From: an uncultured Desulfuromonas sp.
GTDB lineage: Bacteria; Desulfobacterota; Desulfuromonadia; Desulfuromonadales; Desulfuromonadaceae
NCBI RefSeq assembly: GCF_963666745.1
Contig: NZ_OY762961.1
Span: 3,766,992 to 3,830,991 of the forward strand
Direction of reading: 5' to 3'
Length of the DNA: 64,000 nucleotides
In this document: positions 45,457 through 52,284 of the stretch, in pieces
Numbering within the stretch: position 1 is the first letter of the stretch
Layout of the letters: the number at the start of each line of letters is the position of its first letter
Program-made: the position numbers and the translations under genes
The notes under the pieces: model-generated
The model's input: the letters and a program-made list of their open reading frames with translations, nothing else
Database searches by the model: none
Told to the model about the DNA's origin: nothing

Positions 45457-45485
45457 ACTGTACCTTTCGACCGAAACGCTGTCAA
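45457..45485 (-). promoter_or_regulatory. Strong sigma-70 promoter of rplU
   Basis: TTGACA (45485-45480), a 17-bp spacer and TACAGT (45462-45457) stand on the minus strand, followed by a leader of about 40 nt. It is the best -35/-10 match noticed in the window, fitting a ribosomal-protein operon. Confidence 0.8.
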
Positions 45486-45499
45486 GGAGATTTTTTCTT

Positions 45500-45940
45500 T
45501 TACTCCGCTGATGCTGACAGGGCATCAAACTGCATGAACTTGGCATCGGCACGGGCCATCAGACAGTCGCCATGATGCAGCTGAGCCTCAACGCGATACA
45601 CCGGAGCCAGGCGTTGGGTGATACGGGCTGAAAGGTGCAATGGCGCTTCAGCCGGAACCGGGTGAAGAAAGCGCACCTTCAGCTCGCCGGTGACGGCTTT
45701 GATGTGGTGGGCAAACAGGCAATGGGTCATGGCGCTGTCGAGCAGAGAGCAGATAATGCCGCCGTGGAGCAGGCTATGATAGCCCTGCAGCCACGGCGAA
45801 CCACGGAATGATGTCTGGACACCACCCTGGCCATCGTCAGTAAAGGCAAGTTTTAATGACAGTGGATTGCGCTCTCCACACATGATGCAGTGCTGATGCC
45901 CGTGTCCTTCACCGGTGGCCGAGGCCAGATCAATGGTCAC
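45500..45940 (-). CDS. PaaI-family hotdog thioesterase
   Basis: The 146-residue protein has the hotdog-fold helix region GYHSLLHGGIICSLLDSAMT, whose HGG motif is the usual active-site segment of PaaI-type acyl-CoA thioesterases. Near its N-terminus HQHCIMCGERNPLSL holds two cysteines seen in a subset of the family. It is the last gene of the NifX/MinD cluster and overlaps the NifX-like gene by 11 bp. Why a thioesterase should belong to that cluster is unclear. Confidence 0.88.
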   Translation of the reverse strand: MTIDLASATGEGHGHQHCIMCGERNPLSLKLAFTDDGQGGVQTSFRGSPWLQGYHSLLHGGIICSLLDSAMTHCLFAHHIKAVTGELKVRFLHPVPAEAPLHLSARITQRLAPVYRVEAQLHHGDCLMARADAKFMQFDALSASAE

Positions 45941-46265
45941 AGAGATTGATCCCGGTAGTCAGGCTGCCGTTGAGATGTTGCTCGACCAGAACCTGGGGCA
46001 ATTCCGCAGGTGCACCGGTAATAACCTGAATGCCGTGACTGTCAAACAATTGCTTGGCACGTTGCCCCATACCGCCGGCAATAATCAGGGTGACCTGTTT
46101 TTCCGCCAACCATTGTGGCAGGACACCCGGCTCGTGAGGCGGCGGAGTGACAAATTCCGGCGAGCCGACAGAGGAATTCTCATCGACATCGACGAGAGCG
46201 AATTGTTCACAGTGGCCGAAGTGGGGGGTCAACTTGCCTTCGGCAGTGGGGATGGCGACTTTCAT
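45930..46265 (-). CDS. NifX/NifB-family (dinitrogenase Fe-Mo cofactor type) protein
   Basis: The 111-residue protein is a single NifX-type domain: MKVAIPTAEGKLTPHFGHCE is the standard opening, with the SxHFG-like metal or cluster-binding region, and LIIAGGMGQRAKQLFDSHGI is the glycine-rich second half. Family members bind Fe-Mo-type clusters, and the orange protein ORP holds a Mo-Cu sulfide cluster. It overlaps the MinD-like gene upstream by 4 bp. Cluster type cannot be read from sequence. Confidence 0.9.
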   Translation of the reverse strand: MKVAIPTAEGKLTPHFGHCEQFALVDVDENSSVGSPEFVTPPPHEPGVLPQWLAEKQVTLIIAGGMGQRAKQLFDSHGIQVITGAPAELPQVLVEQHLNGSLTTGINLCDH

Positions 46266-47173
46266 GAATAGACTCCTGTTTCTTTTGTTTGGGTTGGTGA
46301 TTCATCCAGGGTGATTTGAACTTTGAGCTTGGCCCACAGGTCGCGGATGGCCATCGCGGCGATGCTGTCCTGCTGACGAACGACGGGCTGCGCTTTGAGC
46401 TGTGAGTTAACCATTTGGCGGTCAAACGGAATTAAACCGAGACACGCGATATTACGGCGTGCTGCCTGCTCTTTAATTTGACGGGTCATGTCCGGATTGA
46501 CATCCCAACGGTTGATGCACAGGCTGCCGGGAATGGCAAAGTGTTCCAACAGATCAATGATTCGTTGTAGATCGTGAAGACCCGACAGGGTTGGTTCCGT
46601 GACAATCAACACGTGATCGGCTCCGGTGATCGAGGCAATGACCGGACAGCCGAGACCTGGAGGACCATCCACCAGAACCAGAGGCGCTTGCTGTTCCTGC
46701 GCCCAGTTTCGTGCCTGCTGGCGAACCAGACTGACGAGTTTTCCGGAATTTTCCGCACCGACATCAAGACGGGCATGGACCATGGCGCCTTCCATCGTCT
46801 GAGATTGATACCATTCTCCGCAGCGACGCGGGACCATGGTGATTGCCTGCTGAGGGCAGAACCGGGCACAGACGCCACACCCTTCGCATCCGGAAGGCCG
46901 AATGGTGTAGGGGGGCAGCGGGGTGATGCCGTCAAACCGACATAGCCTCTGGCACTCACCGCATTGGGTGCACTGCGCCTCGTCGATGACGGCGATGGAC
47001 CCGCTGATAAATTCATGGCAGTGCTCAATGCGTGGCGACAGCAATAGGTGCAGGTTCGCCGCATCAACGTCGCAATCGGCAATCAGGCAATGATCGGCCA
47101 ACATCGCCAATGACGCGGTCAGGCTGGTCTTGCCGGTGCCGCCTTTGCCACTGACAACAATCAGTTCTTTCAT
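46262..47173 (-). CDS. MinD/Mrp-type ATPase with inserted ferredoxin domain (first paralogue)
   Basis: The 303-residue protein has the deviant Walker A KGGTGKTSLT, then a two-cluster ferredoxin insert (CTQCGECQRLC and CEGCGVCARFCP, residues about 65-110). The rest of the MinD fold follows (LVLVDGPPGLGCPVIASITG; VTEPTLSGLHDLQRI). Pairs of such ATPases occur in orange-protein operons and near NifX-like genes, where roles in metal-cluster assembly or delivery are proposed. It overlaps both neighbours by 4 bp, and its partner is the next gene upstream. Confidence 0.92.
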   Translation of the reverse strand: MKELIVVSGKGGTGKTSLTASLAMLADHCLIADCDVDAANLHLLLSPRIEHCHEFISGSIAVIDEAQCTQCGECQRLCRFDGITPLPPYTIRPSGCEGCGVCARFCPQQAITMVPRRCGEWYQSQTMEGAMVHARLDVGAENSGKLVSLVRQQARNWAQEQQAPLVLVDGPPGLGCPVIASITGADHVLIVTEPTLSGLHDLQRIIDLLEHFAIPGSLCINRWDVNPDMTRQIKEQAARRNIACLGLIPFDRQMVNSQLKAQPVVRQQDSIAAMAIRDLWAKLKVQITLDESPTQTKETGVYS

Positions 47174-48018
47174 GACAGGTTCTCCCGGTACAGGGTTTCG
47201 GCCTGGGCAAGGACCGTGATTAACTGTTCTTTCAGTCCGGGCAGGGCTTCAAGAAGGCTTTCACCGCGGGAGTAGGCGACGGCAACGCGTTTTTCATAGG
47301 GCAATTGCAAAAGAATGGGTATTTTTTCGCGGCGGCAAAAATCCACAATGCACCGGTCACCGAGGTCGCTGCGATTGACGATGACAGCTAGCGGGCGCTG
47401 AAGCTGGCGTACGGTCTCAACCGCAATTTCAAGATCGTGCAAACCGAACGGCGTTGGTTCCGTGACCAGCACGACAACGTCGGCATCCTGAATGGTCGTG
47501 ATCAGAGGGCAGGAGGTACCCGGCGGACAATCAAGGATGATTTGATTTTCCAGGTGCTGATTTTTTTTCAATGCGCGGATCAGCGGCGGTGACATGGCTT
47601 GACCGACATCGAGCAGGCCGCTGTAAAGATCAATGTGGCCATGGCGGCTTTTATGAATAACGCCGATGCGTTGTTTCTGCTCACTGATGGCATGCTCGGG
47701 GCAAATCATCTGGCAGCCACCACAGCTGTGACATAGGCCTTCAAATAGAAGCGTCTCGGTTGGCAGGCAGGCCAGTGCATTGAAGGTGCAAAATTCTCCG
47801 CAGGCGCCACAGTGCGTGCACAGCTCGTCATCAATGCGCGGCACGGGGATGGTGACAATTTCACACTCCCGTGGGCTGTCTCCTAAAAAAAGATGACTGT
47901 TGGGCTCTTCGACATCACAATCGAGTAATTGAACCGGCTCCTGACAGGCCTGGGCAAGAGCCACGGCCAGAGTGGTTTTCCCTGTCCCTCCTTTGCCGGA
48001 GGCGATGGCCAGTTTCAT
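47170..48018 (-). CDS. MinD/Mrp-type ATPase with inserted ferredoxin domain (second paralogue)
   Basis: This 282-residue protein has the same design as its neighbour: SGKGGTGKTTLAVALA, ferredoxin sites CTHCGACGEFC and CHSCGGCQMICPEHAI, then LDCPPGTSCPLITTI and LVTEPTPFGLHDLEIAVETV. The two are diverged but clearly paralogous, which suggests a heterodimer. It overlaps the upstream NifX-like gene by 4 bp. In Desulfovibrio, ORP-cluster ATPases of this type take part in a complex affecting cell division; the function here is inferred only by resemblance. Confidence 0.92.
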   Translation of the reverse strand: MKLAIASGKGGTGKTTLAVALAQACQEPVQLLDCDVEEPNSHLFLGDSPRECEIVTIPVPRIDDELCTHCGACGEFCTFNALACLPTETLLFEGLCHSCGGCQMICPEHAISEQKQRIGVIHKSRHGHIDLYSGLLDVGQAMSPPLIRALKKNQHLENQIILDCPPGTSCPLITTIQDADVVVLVTEPTPFGLHDLEIAVETVRQLQRPLAVIVNRSDLGDRCIVDFCRREKIPILLQLPYEKRVAVAYSRGESLLEALPGLKEQLITVLAQAETLYRENLS

Positions 48019-48383
48019 ACTTCACCCCAGTGACCTTCGACTGTGGCCGCTTCCGTAGCGGTCAGAGTGCCGTTTTTGACGGCTTCAAGGGCATCCGAAA
48101 TAGTTGTGTCTTTGGTGGGGTAGACGGTAATAGCAGAGCGATTGAGCAAGGCAAAGGCTTTAGGCCCGCATTGCCCGGTCACCACGGCGTTGACGTTGTT
48201 CTGAATCAGTCGCGTGGCACTTTGAATCCCTGCACCTTGTGCCGATTGGCGATTCTGGGTGTTTTCAATCACCTCAATGGTTTCCTGTTCAGTATCGACG
48301 ATCAGAAAGCGTTCACTGCGACCGAAGCGGGTATCTACCCGTGCATTGAGATCCGTTCCCTGGGTGCTGAAAGCTATTTTCAT
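48015..48383 (-). CDS. NifX/NifB-family protein
   Basis: The 122-residue protein begins MKIAFSTQGTDLNARVDTRF and continues GRSERFLIVDTEQETIEVIE, the common NifX/NifB-like (MTH1175/TM1290-type) pattern with DTRFGR. GIQSATRLIQNNVNAVVTGQ and CGPKAFALLNRSAITVYPTK complete it. It is translationally coupled to the MinD-like gene (ATGA overlap) and preceded by a GC-rich hairpin. It may carry or scaffold a metal-sulfur cluster for the complex. Confidence 0.92.
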   Translation of the reverse strand: MKIAFSTQGTDLNARVDTRFGRSERFLIVDTEQETIEVIENTQNRQSAQGAGIQSATRLIQNNVNAVVTGQCGPKAFALLNRSAITVYPTKDTTISDALEAVKNGTLTATEAATVEGHWGEV

Positions 48384-48394
48384 GGATGATCTGT

Positions 48395-48423
48395 CATCAC
48401 GGCGGCCAAGGACCGCCGTGATG
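48395..48423 (-). other. GC-rich hairpin inside the NifX/MinD operon
   Basis: CATCACGGCGG and CCGCCGTGATG form a perfect 11-bp stem with a 7-nt loop in the 64-bp gap between the DUF5320 gene and the following NifX-like gene. There is no T-run, so it is more likely an RNA-processing or stability element than a terminator. Confidence 0.5.
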
Positions 48424-48447
48424 CCTTGTTGGGCTGAAGTTGAGAGA

Positions 48448-48696
48448 TCAGTTGCGAGGACGACTGAGTTCTTCCAGGGTTTGGCTCATGGCATTGAGCT
48501 GTTGCTGCATTTGGTTCATCTGTTGACGCAGATCTGTATCCTCCTCGTCAAGGCGACGAATTCCCTGGCGCATCATTCCCTGACGACCCATGCCCCGACC
48601 GGACATCCCATTTCGTTGTCCCCGGCCGCAACGACCGGTACCTCGCCCTGTGCGGGGCCCTTCACCTAAAGGTCCTGTTCCGTTTTGATTCGGCAT
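48448..48696 (-). CDS. DUF5320-type glycine/arginine-rich small protein
   Basis: The 82-residue product begins MPNQNGTGPLGEGPRTGRGT and is rich in Gly, Arg and Met up to residue 45, then forms a helix with coiled-coil character (LRQQMNQMQQQLNAMSQTLE). GTGPxGxGPxTGRGxGxC is the mark of DUF5320 proteins, which are common beside NifX/MinD genes in anaerobes. One cysteine lies in GRCGRGQ. AAGGAG precedes the ATG. The function is unknown; the coiled coil suggests it oligomerises or tethers partners. Confidence 0.85.
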   Translation of the reverse strand: MPNQNGTGPLGEGPRTGRGTGRCGRGQRNGMSGRGMGRQGMMRQGIRRLDEEDTDLRQQMNQMQQQLNAMSQTLEELSRPRN

Positions 48697-48715
48697 GATT
48701 TGACTCCTTTGTAAA

Positions 48716-49108
48716 TTATTTGGGGGGCGCGTTCAGGTTCATCCTGCGCTGCCGTCCCCGTCTCTGCCGTCCGGCACCGCCGCATCCCGGCATCGGGAAA
48801 TGCTGTTCCAGGGGCAGATGGTTGCGCCATCCGTCAATAACGGCATGGCAAGGTCCGGCGATAAACCGGTGTACGGTAATGCCGTAACCGTTCGCCGCAT
48901 AATAGCTGCCACAAGTCATCGCGCCGCAGATCAGCGTTGTGACCTGATGCTCTTTGAGAAACCACAGCTTCTCAAGAGCGGAACCTTCGGGAAGGGTCAA
49001 TTGCTGCCAGGGCAGATCACACAGTTCATCAACAACGATCAGCTGACTGGCAACGTCAAATACCGGCGCAATGCGGTCATTCCAAATGGTCAATCCTGCA
49101 GTAGCCAC
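48716..49108 (-). CDS. NifX-like protein with basic, Cys-containing tail
   Basis: I place the start at the GTG at 49108, behind AAGGAGCTACCT. An upstream ATG at 49150 lies before the predicted sigma-54 transcription start (about 49143) and cannot be used from that promoter. The 130 residues include TIWNDRIAPVFDVASQLIVV, a variant of the NifX opening, and LICGAMTCGSYYAANGYGIT. The tail MPGCGGAGRQRRGRQRRMNL is unusual: a glycine-cysteine turn followed by many arginines. It is the first gene of the sigma-54-driven operon. Confidence 0.82.
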   Translation of the reverse strand: MATAGLTIWNDRIAPVFDVASQLIVVDELCDLPWQQLTLPEGSALEKLWFLKEHQVTTLICGAMTCGSYYAANGYGITVHRFIAGPCHAVIDGWRNHLPLEQHFPMPGCGGAGRQRRGRQRRMNLNAPPK

Positions 49109-49154
49109 AGGTAGCTCCTTCCCGCGAGATTCCAGAGTGCTGGAGAGCATAAAA

Positions 49155-49169
49155 GCAAGGGGGGTGCCA
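49155..49169 (-). promoter_or_regulatory. Sigma-54 (-24/-12) promoter of the NifX/MinD (ORP-like) operon
   Basis: TGGCAC-CCCCC-TTGCTT on the minus strand matches the sigma-54 consensus at every conserved base, with the right spacing. Transcription should start near 49143, and the first start codon (GTG) is at 49108. The gene of a PAS-sigma-54 activator ends 140 bp upstream and is the likely cognate regulator. Confidence 0.88.
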
Positions 49170-49308
49170 GCCTAACGTTTGTGGGTGTTTTATCTTGTTA
49201 ACTTGCTGATATTAAAGATGATTTTTTGCGTATATGGTCGCGAGGTGGACGTACAATTTTACCGGATTGTGTCGCTTTTGTGCGTCGGTGTCTGTCGGGT
49301 ATTTTGCG

Positions 49309-50685
49309 CTAGTGCGACGGTGTGGTGTTGCGACCATCGTGGTCAGGCAGGGCGATGTGCAGAGTACTGATCTTTCGGTAAAGCGTCGCTTTGTGGATGT
49401 TCAGCTCACGGGCCGTAGCAGCACGGTTGAACTGATTACGTTTCAGAGCGGCGAGAATGACCTGACGTTCGTGCTGTTGGCGGCTGGCGCGGATGGCCTG
49501 GGCTCCGCTGTCCGCTGCACCCTGTTGCAGCGTTGTCGGCAGGCAGGGCAGGTCGATCGCGCTGCTCCGACACAGTACAAAGGCCCGTTCGACAACATTT
49601 TCGAGTTCGCGAACATTGCCCGGCCAGTGATGGGCCATTAACGCACTGAGGGCTGCTGGCGTGACCGAGGTGATGTTTTTATGTTGCAACTGATTGAAGC
49701 GCTGGATGAAGTGGTCAACCAGCAGAGGCAGATCTTCCATGCGCTGTCGCAGGGGCGGCAAGTCAATCTGGACCACCTGAATGCGGTAGAACAGGTCGCG
49801 GCGGAATTCTCCTTTTTCCACCATTTCCTCAAGGTTGCGATTGGTAGCGGCAAGGATGCGGGCATGACAGGGTTCGCTGCGGTTGGAACCGAGCGGTTCG
49901 AACTGATGTTCTTGGAGGACGCGCAGCAGGCGGACTTGCAGGGCCGGGCTGATTTCACCGATTTCATCGAGAAACAGGCTGCCGCGGCCGGCGACGGCAA
50001 AACGCCCCGGCTTGTCGGCAATCGCACCGGTAAACGCGCCTTTTTTGTGGCCGAACAGTTCCGATTCGAGCAGGGTGTCGGGCAGGGCGCCGCAGTTGAC
50101 GGCGACAAAAGGCTGATCCGCGCGTTCACTGAGGCTGTGGATCGCGCGGGCGACCAGTTCTTTACCGGTGCCGGTTTCGCCTTGAATCAAGACGGTACTG
50201 CTGCTGGCGGCCACGGCGGTAATCAGCTGGAAAATATCGTGCATCACCGGGCTGTGACTGACCAGATCACCGAGCTGACGCTGGCCACTAAGCTGTTTGC
50301 GCAGTGCTTCCACCTCACTGAGATCACGAAACGTTTCTGCCCCGCCAATGATGCGGCCGCGTTTGTCGCGTAATACGGCGGTGGAAATACTGATGGGGAT
50401 ACGTTCGCCGTCGGCATTGATCATGTAGCCGGTGCGGTTGATGATCGGTTTCCCGTCGGCCAGGGTTTGGCGCAGGGCGCAGTGGTTTTCGCACATGCTG
50501 GAGCGAAACACCTCGGAGCACAGCTGACCGATAGCCTGATCGCGCGGTGTGCCGGTGATCTCCTCGGCAGCGCGGTTAAACGAGGTGATGCGCCAGTCAT
50601 TATCGACGGTAAACACCCCATCGCTGATGCTCTCGAGAATCGCCTCGGTGGAGGTGGTCAGGTTGTCCTCATCCTGTTTCGCCAT
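49309..50685 (-). CDS. PAS-domain sigma-54-dependent transcriptional activator
   Basis: The 458-residue regulator has no receiver domain. An N-terminal PAS domain ([20 protein letters not shown]) contains [20 protein letters not shown], a cysteine pair that might sense redox state or bind metal. The AAA+ part has [10 protein letters not shown], the sigma-54 loop GAFTGA, the Walker B DEIGEIS and an R-finger region, and a Fis-type helix-turn-helix ends it ([20 protein letters not shown]). It lies directly upstream of the -24/-12 promoter of the NifX/MinD genes, like the activator of the Desulfovibrio orange-protein operons. It is probably co-transcribed with rng. Confidence 0.93.
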   Translation of the reverse strand: MAKQDEDNLTTSTEAILESISDGVFTVDNDWRITSFNRAAEEITGTPRDQAIGQLCSEVFRSSMCENHCALRQTLADGKPIINRTGYMINADGERIPISISTAVLRDKRGRIIGGAETFRDLSEVEALRKQLSGQRQLGDLVSHSPVMHDIFQLITAVAASSSTVLIQGETGTGKELVARAIHSLSERADQPFVAVNCGALPDTLLESELFGHKKGAFTGAIADKPGRFAVAGRGSLFLDEIGEISPALQVRLLRVLQEHQFEPLGSNRSEPCHARILAATNRNLEEMVEKGEFRRDLFYRIQVVQIDLPPLRQRMEDLPLLVDHFIQRFNQLQHKNITSVTPAALSALMAHHWPGNVRELENVVERAFVLCRSSAIDLPCLPTTLQQGAADSGAQAIRASRQQHERQVILAALKRNQFNRAATARELNIHKATLYRKISTLHIALPDHDGRNTTPSH

Positions 50686-50697
50686 CACGTCACCCGG

Positions 50698-52206
50698 TTA
50701 ACCGGCACCGATCTCGAATTGCTCAATGTGAAAATTGGGCCGGGCGATAATGGTGATCTGTTTCTGGTAGTGCTGCTCCAGCTCGTCAATCACACCACTT
50801 TCCTCATCGTAGAGCAACGCGGCAACATCGGGATGCACCTGCAGGTTGACACGGTAGCCGGGCAGGTCACTCATCTCCCGTTTCAACTTGCGGAAAATCT
50901 CAAACACCATGGTGGTGCGGCTCTTGATGTAGCCGGTGCCTTCACAGTACGGACAGGGCTCGCATAGAGTGCGGCCAATGCTCTCGCGCACCCGTTTTCG
51001 AGTCATCTCAACCAGACCCAGTTCGGAGATTTTGAGGATATTGGTTTTGCTCTTGTCGCTCTTTAAGGCTTCTTCAAGGGCACTGTGCACCTGTTCGCGG
51101 TGGGCTTCCTTCTCCATATCAATAAAATCAATAATGATCAGGCCGCCGATGTTGCGCAGGCGCAGCTGATAGGCAATTTCGCGTACTGCTTCAAGGTTGG
51201 TTTTGAGAATGGTGTCTTCGAGGTTGCGCTTGCCGACAAAACGGCCGGTATTGACATCGACAGCGGTCAGCGCCTCGGTCTGCTCAATGATGATATAACC
51301 GCCACTTTTTAGCCAGACTTTGCGTCCCAGAGCGCGGGCGATCTCCACTTCGAGGCCGTAGGCATCAAACAGTGGCTCGTTTTTGTCGTGCAGCTCAATG
51401 GTATATTTTTGTTTCGGCATGTAGGTGCCGAGAAACTGCACAATTTTGTCATACTCGCTTTGCGAATCGACGACAATGTGGCGGATGTCTTCAGTGAGGA
51501 TATCGCGGAGAACTTTGCTGGTCACATCAAGGTCCGAATGGATCAGGCAGGGAGCAATCGCCCCTTTTTGACGGGCATCAATATCCTTCCACAGTTCAGA
51601 AAGATAAAGCATATCGGCACGCAGATCATCTTCGCTTTTCCCCTCTGCGGCGGTTCGGACAATAAAACCGGTCCCCGGTGGCCGAATTTCTTCTACCGTG
51701 GAACGCAGACGTTCTTTCTCCTCTTCGTTTTCAATCCGTCGCGAGATGCCGATATGGTCAATGGTTGGCATATAGACCAGATGACGACCGGGCAGGGAGA
51801 TGTGCGAGGTGATGCGTGCGCCTTTCGTGCCGAGAGGTTCTTTGGCGATCTGAGCGAGGATCTCCTGACCTTCCTGAAGCAAATCTTCGATGGGCGGCAG
51901 GGGGTTTTCTTCGATGTTCTCATCGCCGGGATCGGCGCTGGAACTGCGACCGTCCACATAATCAACCACGGCATCCATTTCATCAATCACATCAGCGACG
52001 TAAAGAAAACCGGCCTTCTCCAGACCGATATCAACAAAGGCCGCCTGCATGCCGGGCAGTACGCGGATCACTTTGCCTTTGTAAATATTGCCGACAATGC
52101 CTCGTTCGCAGCAGCGCTCAATATAGAGTTCGGCAATATGACCGTTCTCCTGCAAGGCAACGCGGGTTTCACGCGATGTTGTGTTGATGACCAGTTTCTT
52201 GGTCAT
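50698..52206 (-). CDS. rng: Ribonuclease G (Rne/Rng family)
   Basis: RNase G is a single-strand endonuclease for rRNA and mRNA processing. The 502-residue protein starts MTKKLVINTTSRETRVALQE, then an S1-like segment with RGIVGNIYKGKVIRVLPGMQ, the catalytic core (TAVDVNTGRFVGKRNLEDTI; IIDFIDMEKEAHREQV) and the zinc-link CEPCPYCEGTGYI. It lacks the long C-terminal scaffold of RNase E. AAAGGAGTCTGTC precedes the ATG. It pairs with the radical-SAM gene 79 bp upstream, a common association in this bacterial group. Confidence 0.95.
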   Translation of the reverse strand: MTKKLVINTTSRETRVALQENGHIAELYIERCCERGIVGNIYKGKVIRVLPGMQAAFVDIGLEKAGFLYVADVIDEMDAVVDYVDGRSSSADPGDENIEENPLPPIEDLLQEGQEILAQIAKEPLGTKGARITSHISLPGRHLVYMPTIDHIGISRRIENEEEKERLRSTVEEIRPPGTGFIVRTAAEGKSEDDLRADMLYLSELWKDIDARQKGAIAPCLIHSDLDVTSKVLRDILTEDIRHIVVDSQSEYDKIVQFLGTYMPKQKYTIELHDKNEPLFDAYGLEVEIARALGRKVWLKSGGYIIIEQTEALTAVDVNTGRFVGKRNLEDTILKTNLEAVREIAYQLRLRNIGGLIIIDFIDMEKEAHREQVHSALEEALKSDKSKTNILKISELGLVEMTRKRVRESIGRTLCEPCPYCEGTGYIKSRTTMVFEIFRKLKREMSDLPGYRVNLQVHPDVAALLYDEESGVIDELEQHYQKQITIIARPNFHIEQFEIGAG

Positions 52207-52284
52207 GACAGACTCCTTTTATATGGAAAAAAATAAAATTCTTAATTGTGTGCGCTATTGTGCAAAAACATTGCGGTGCGCAGT

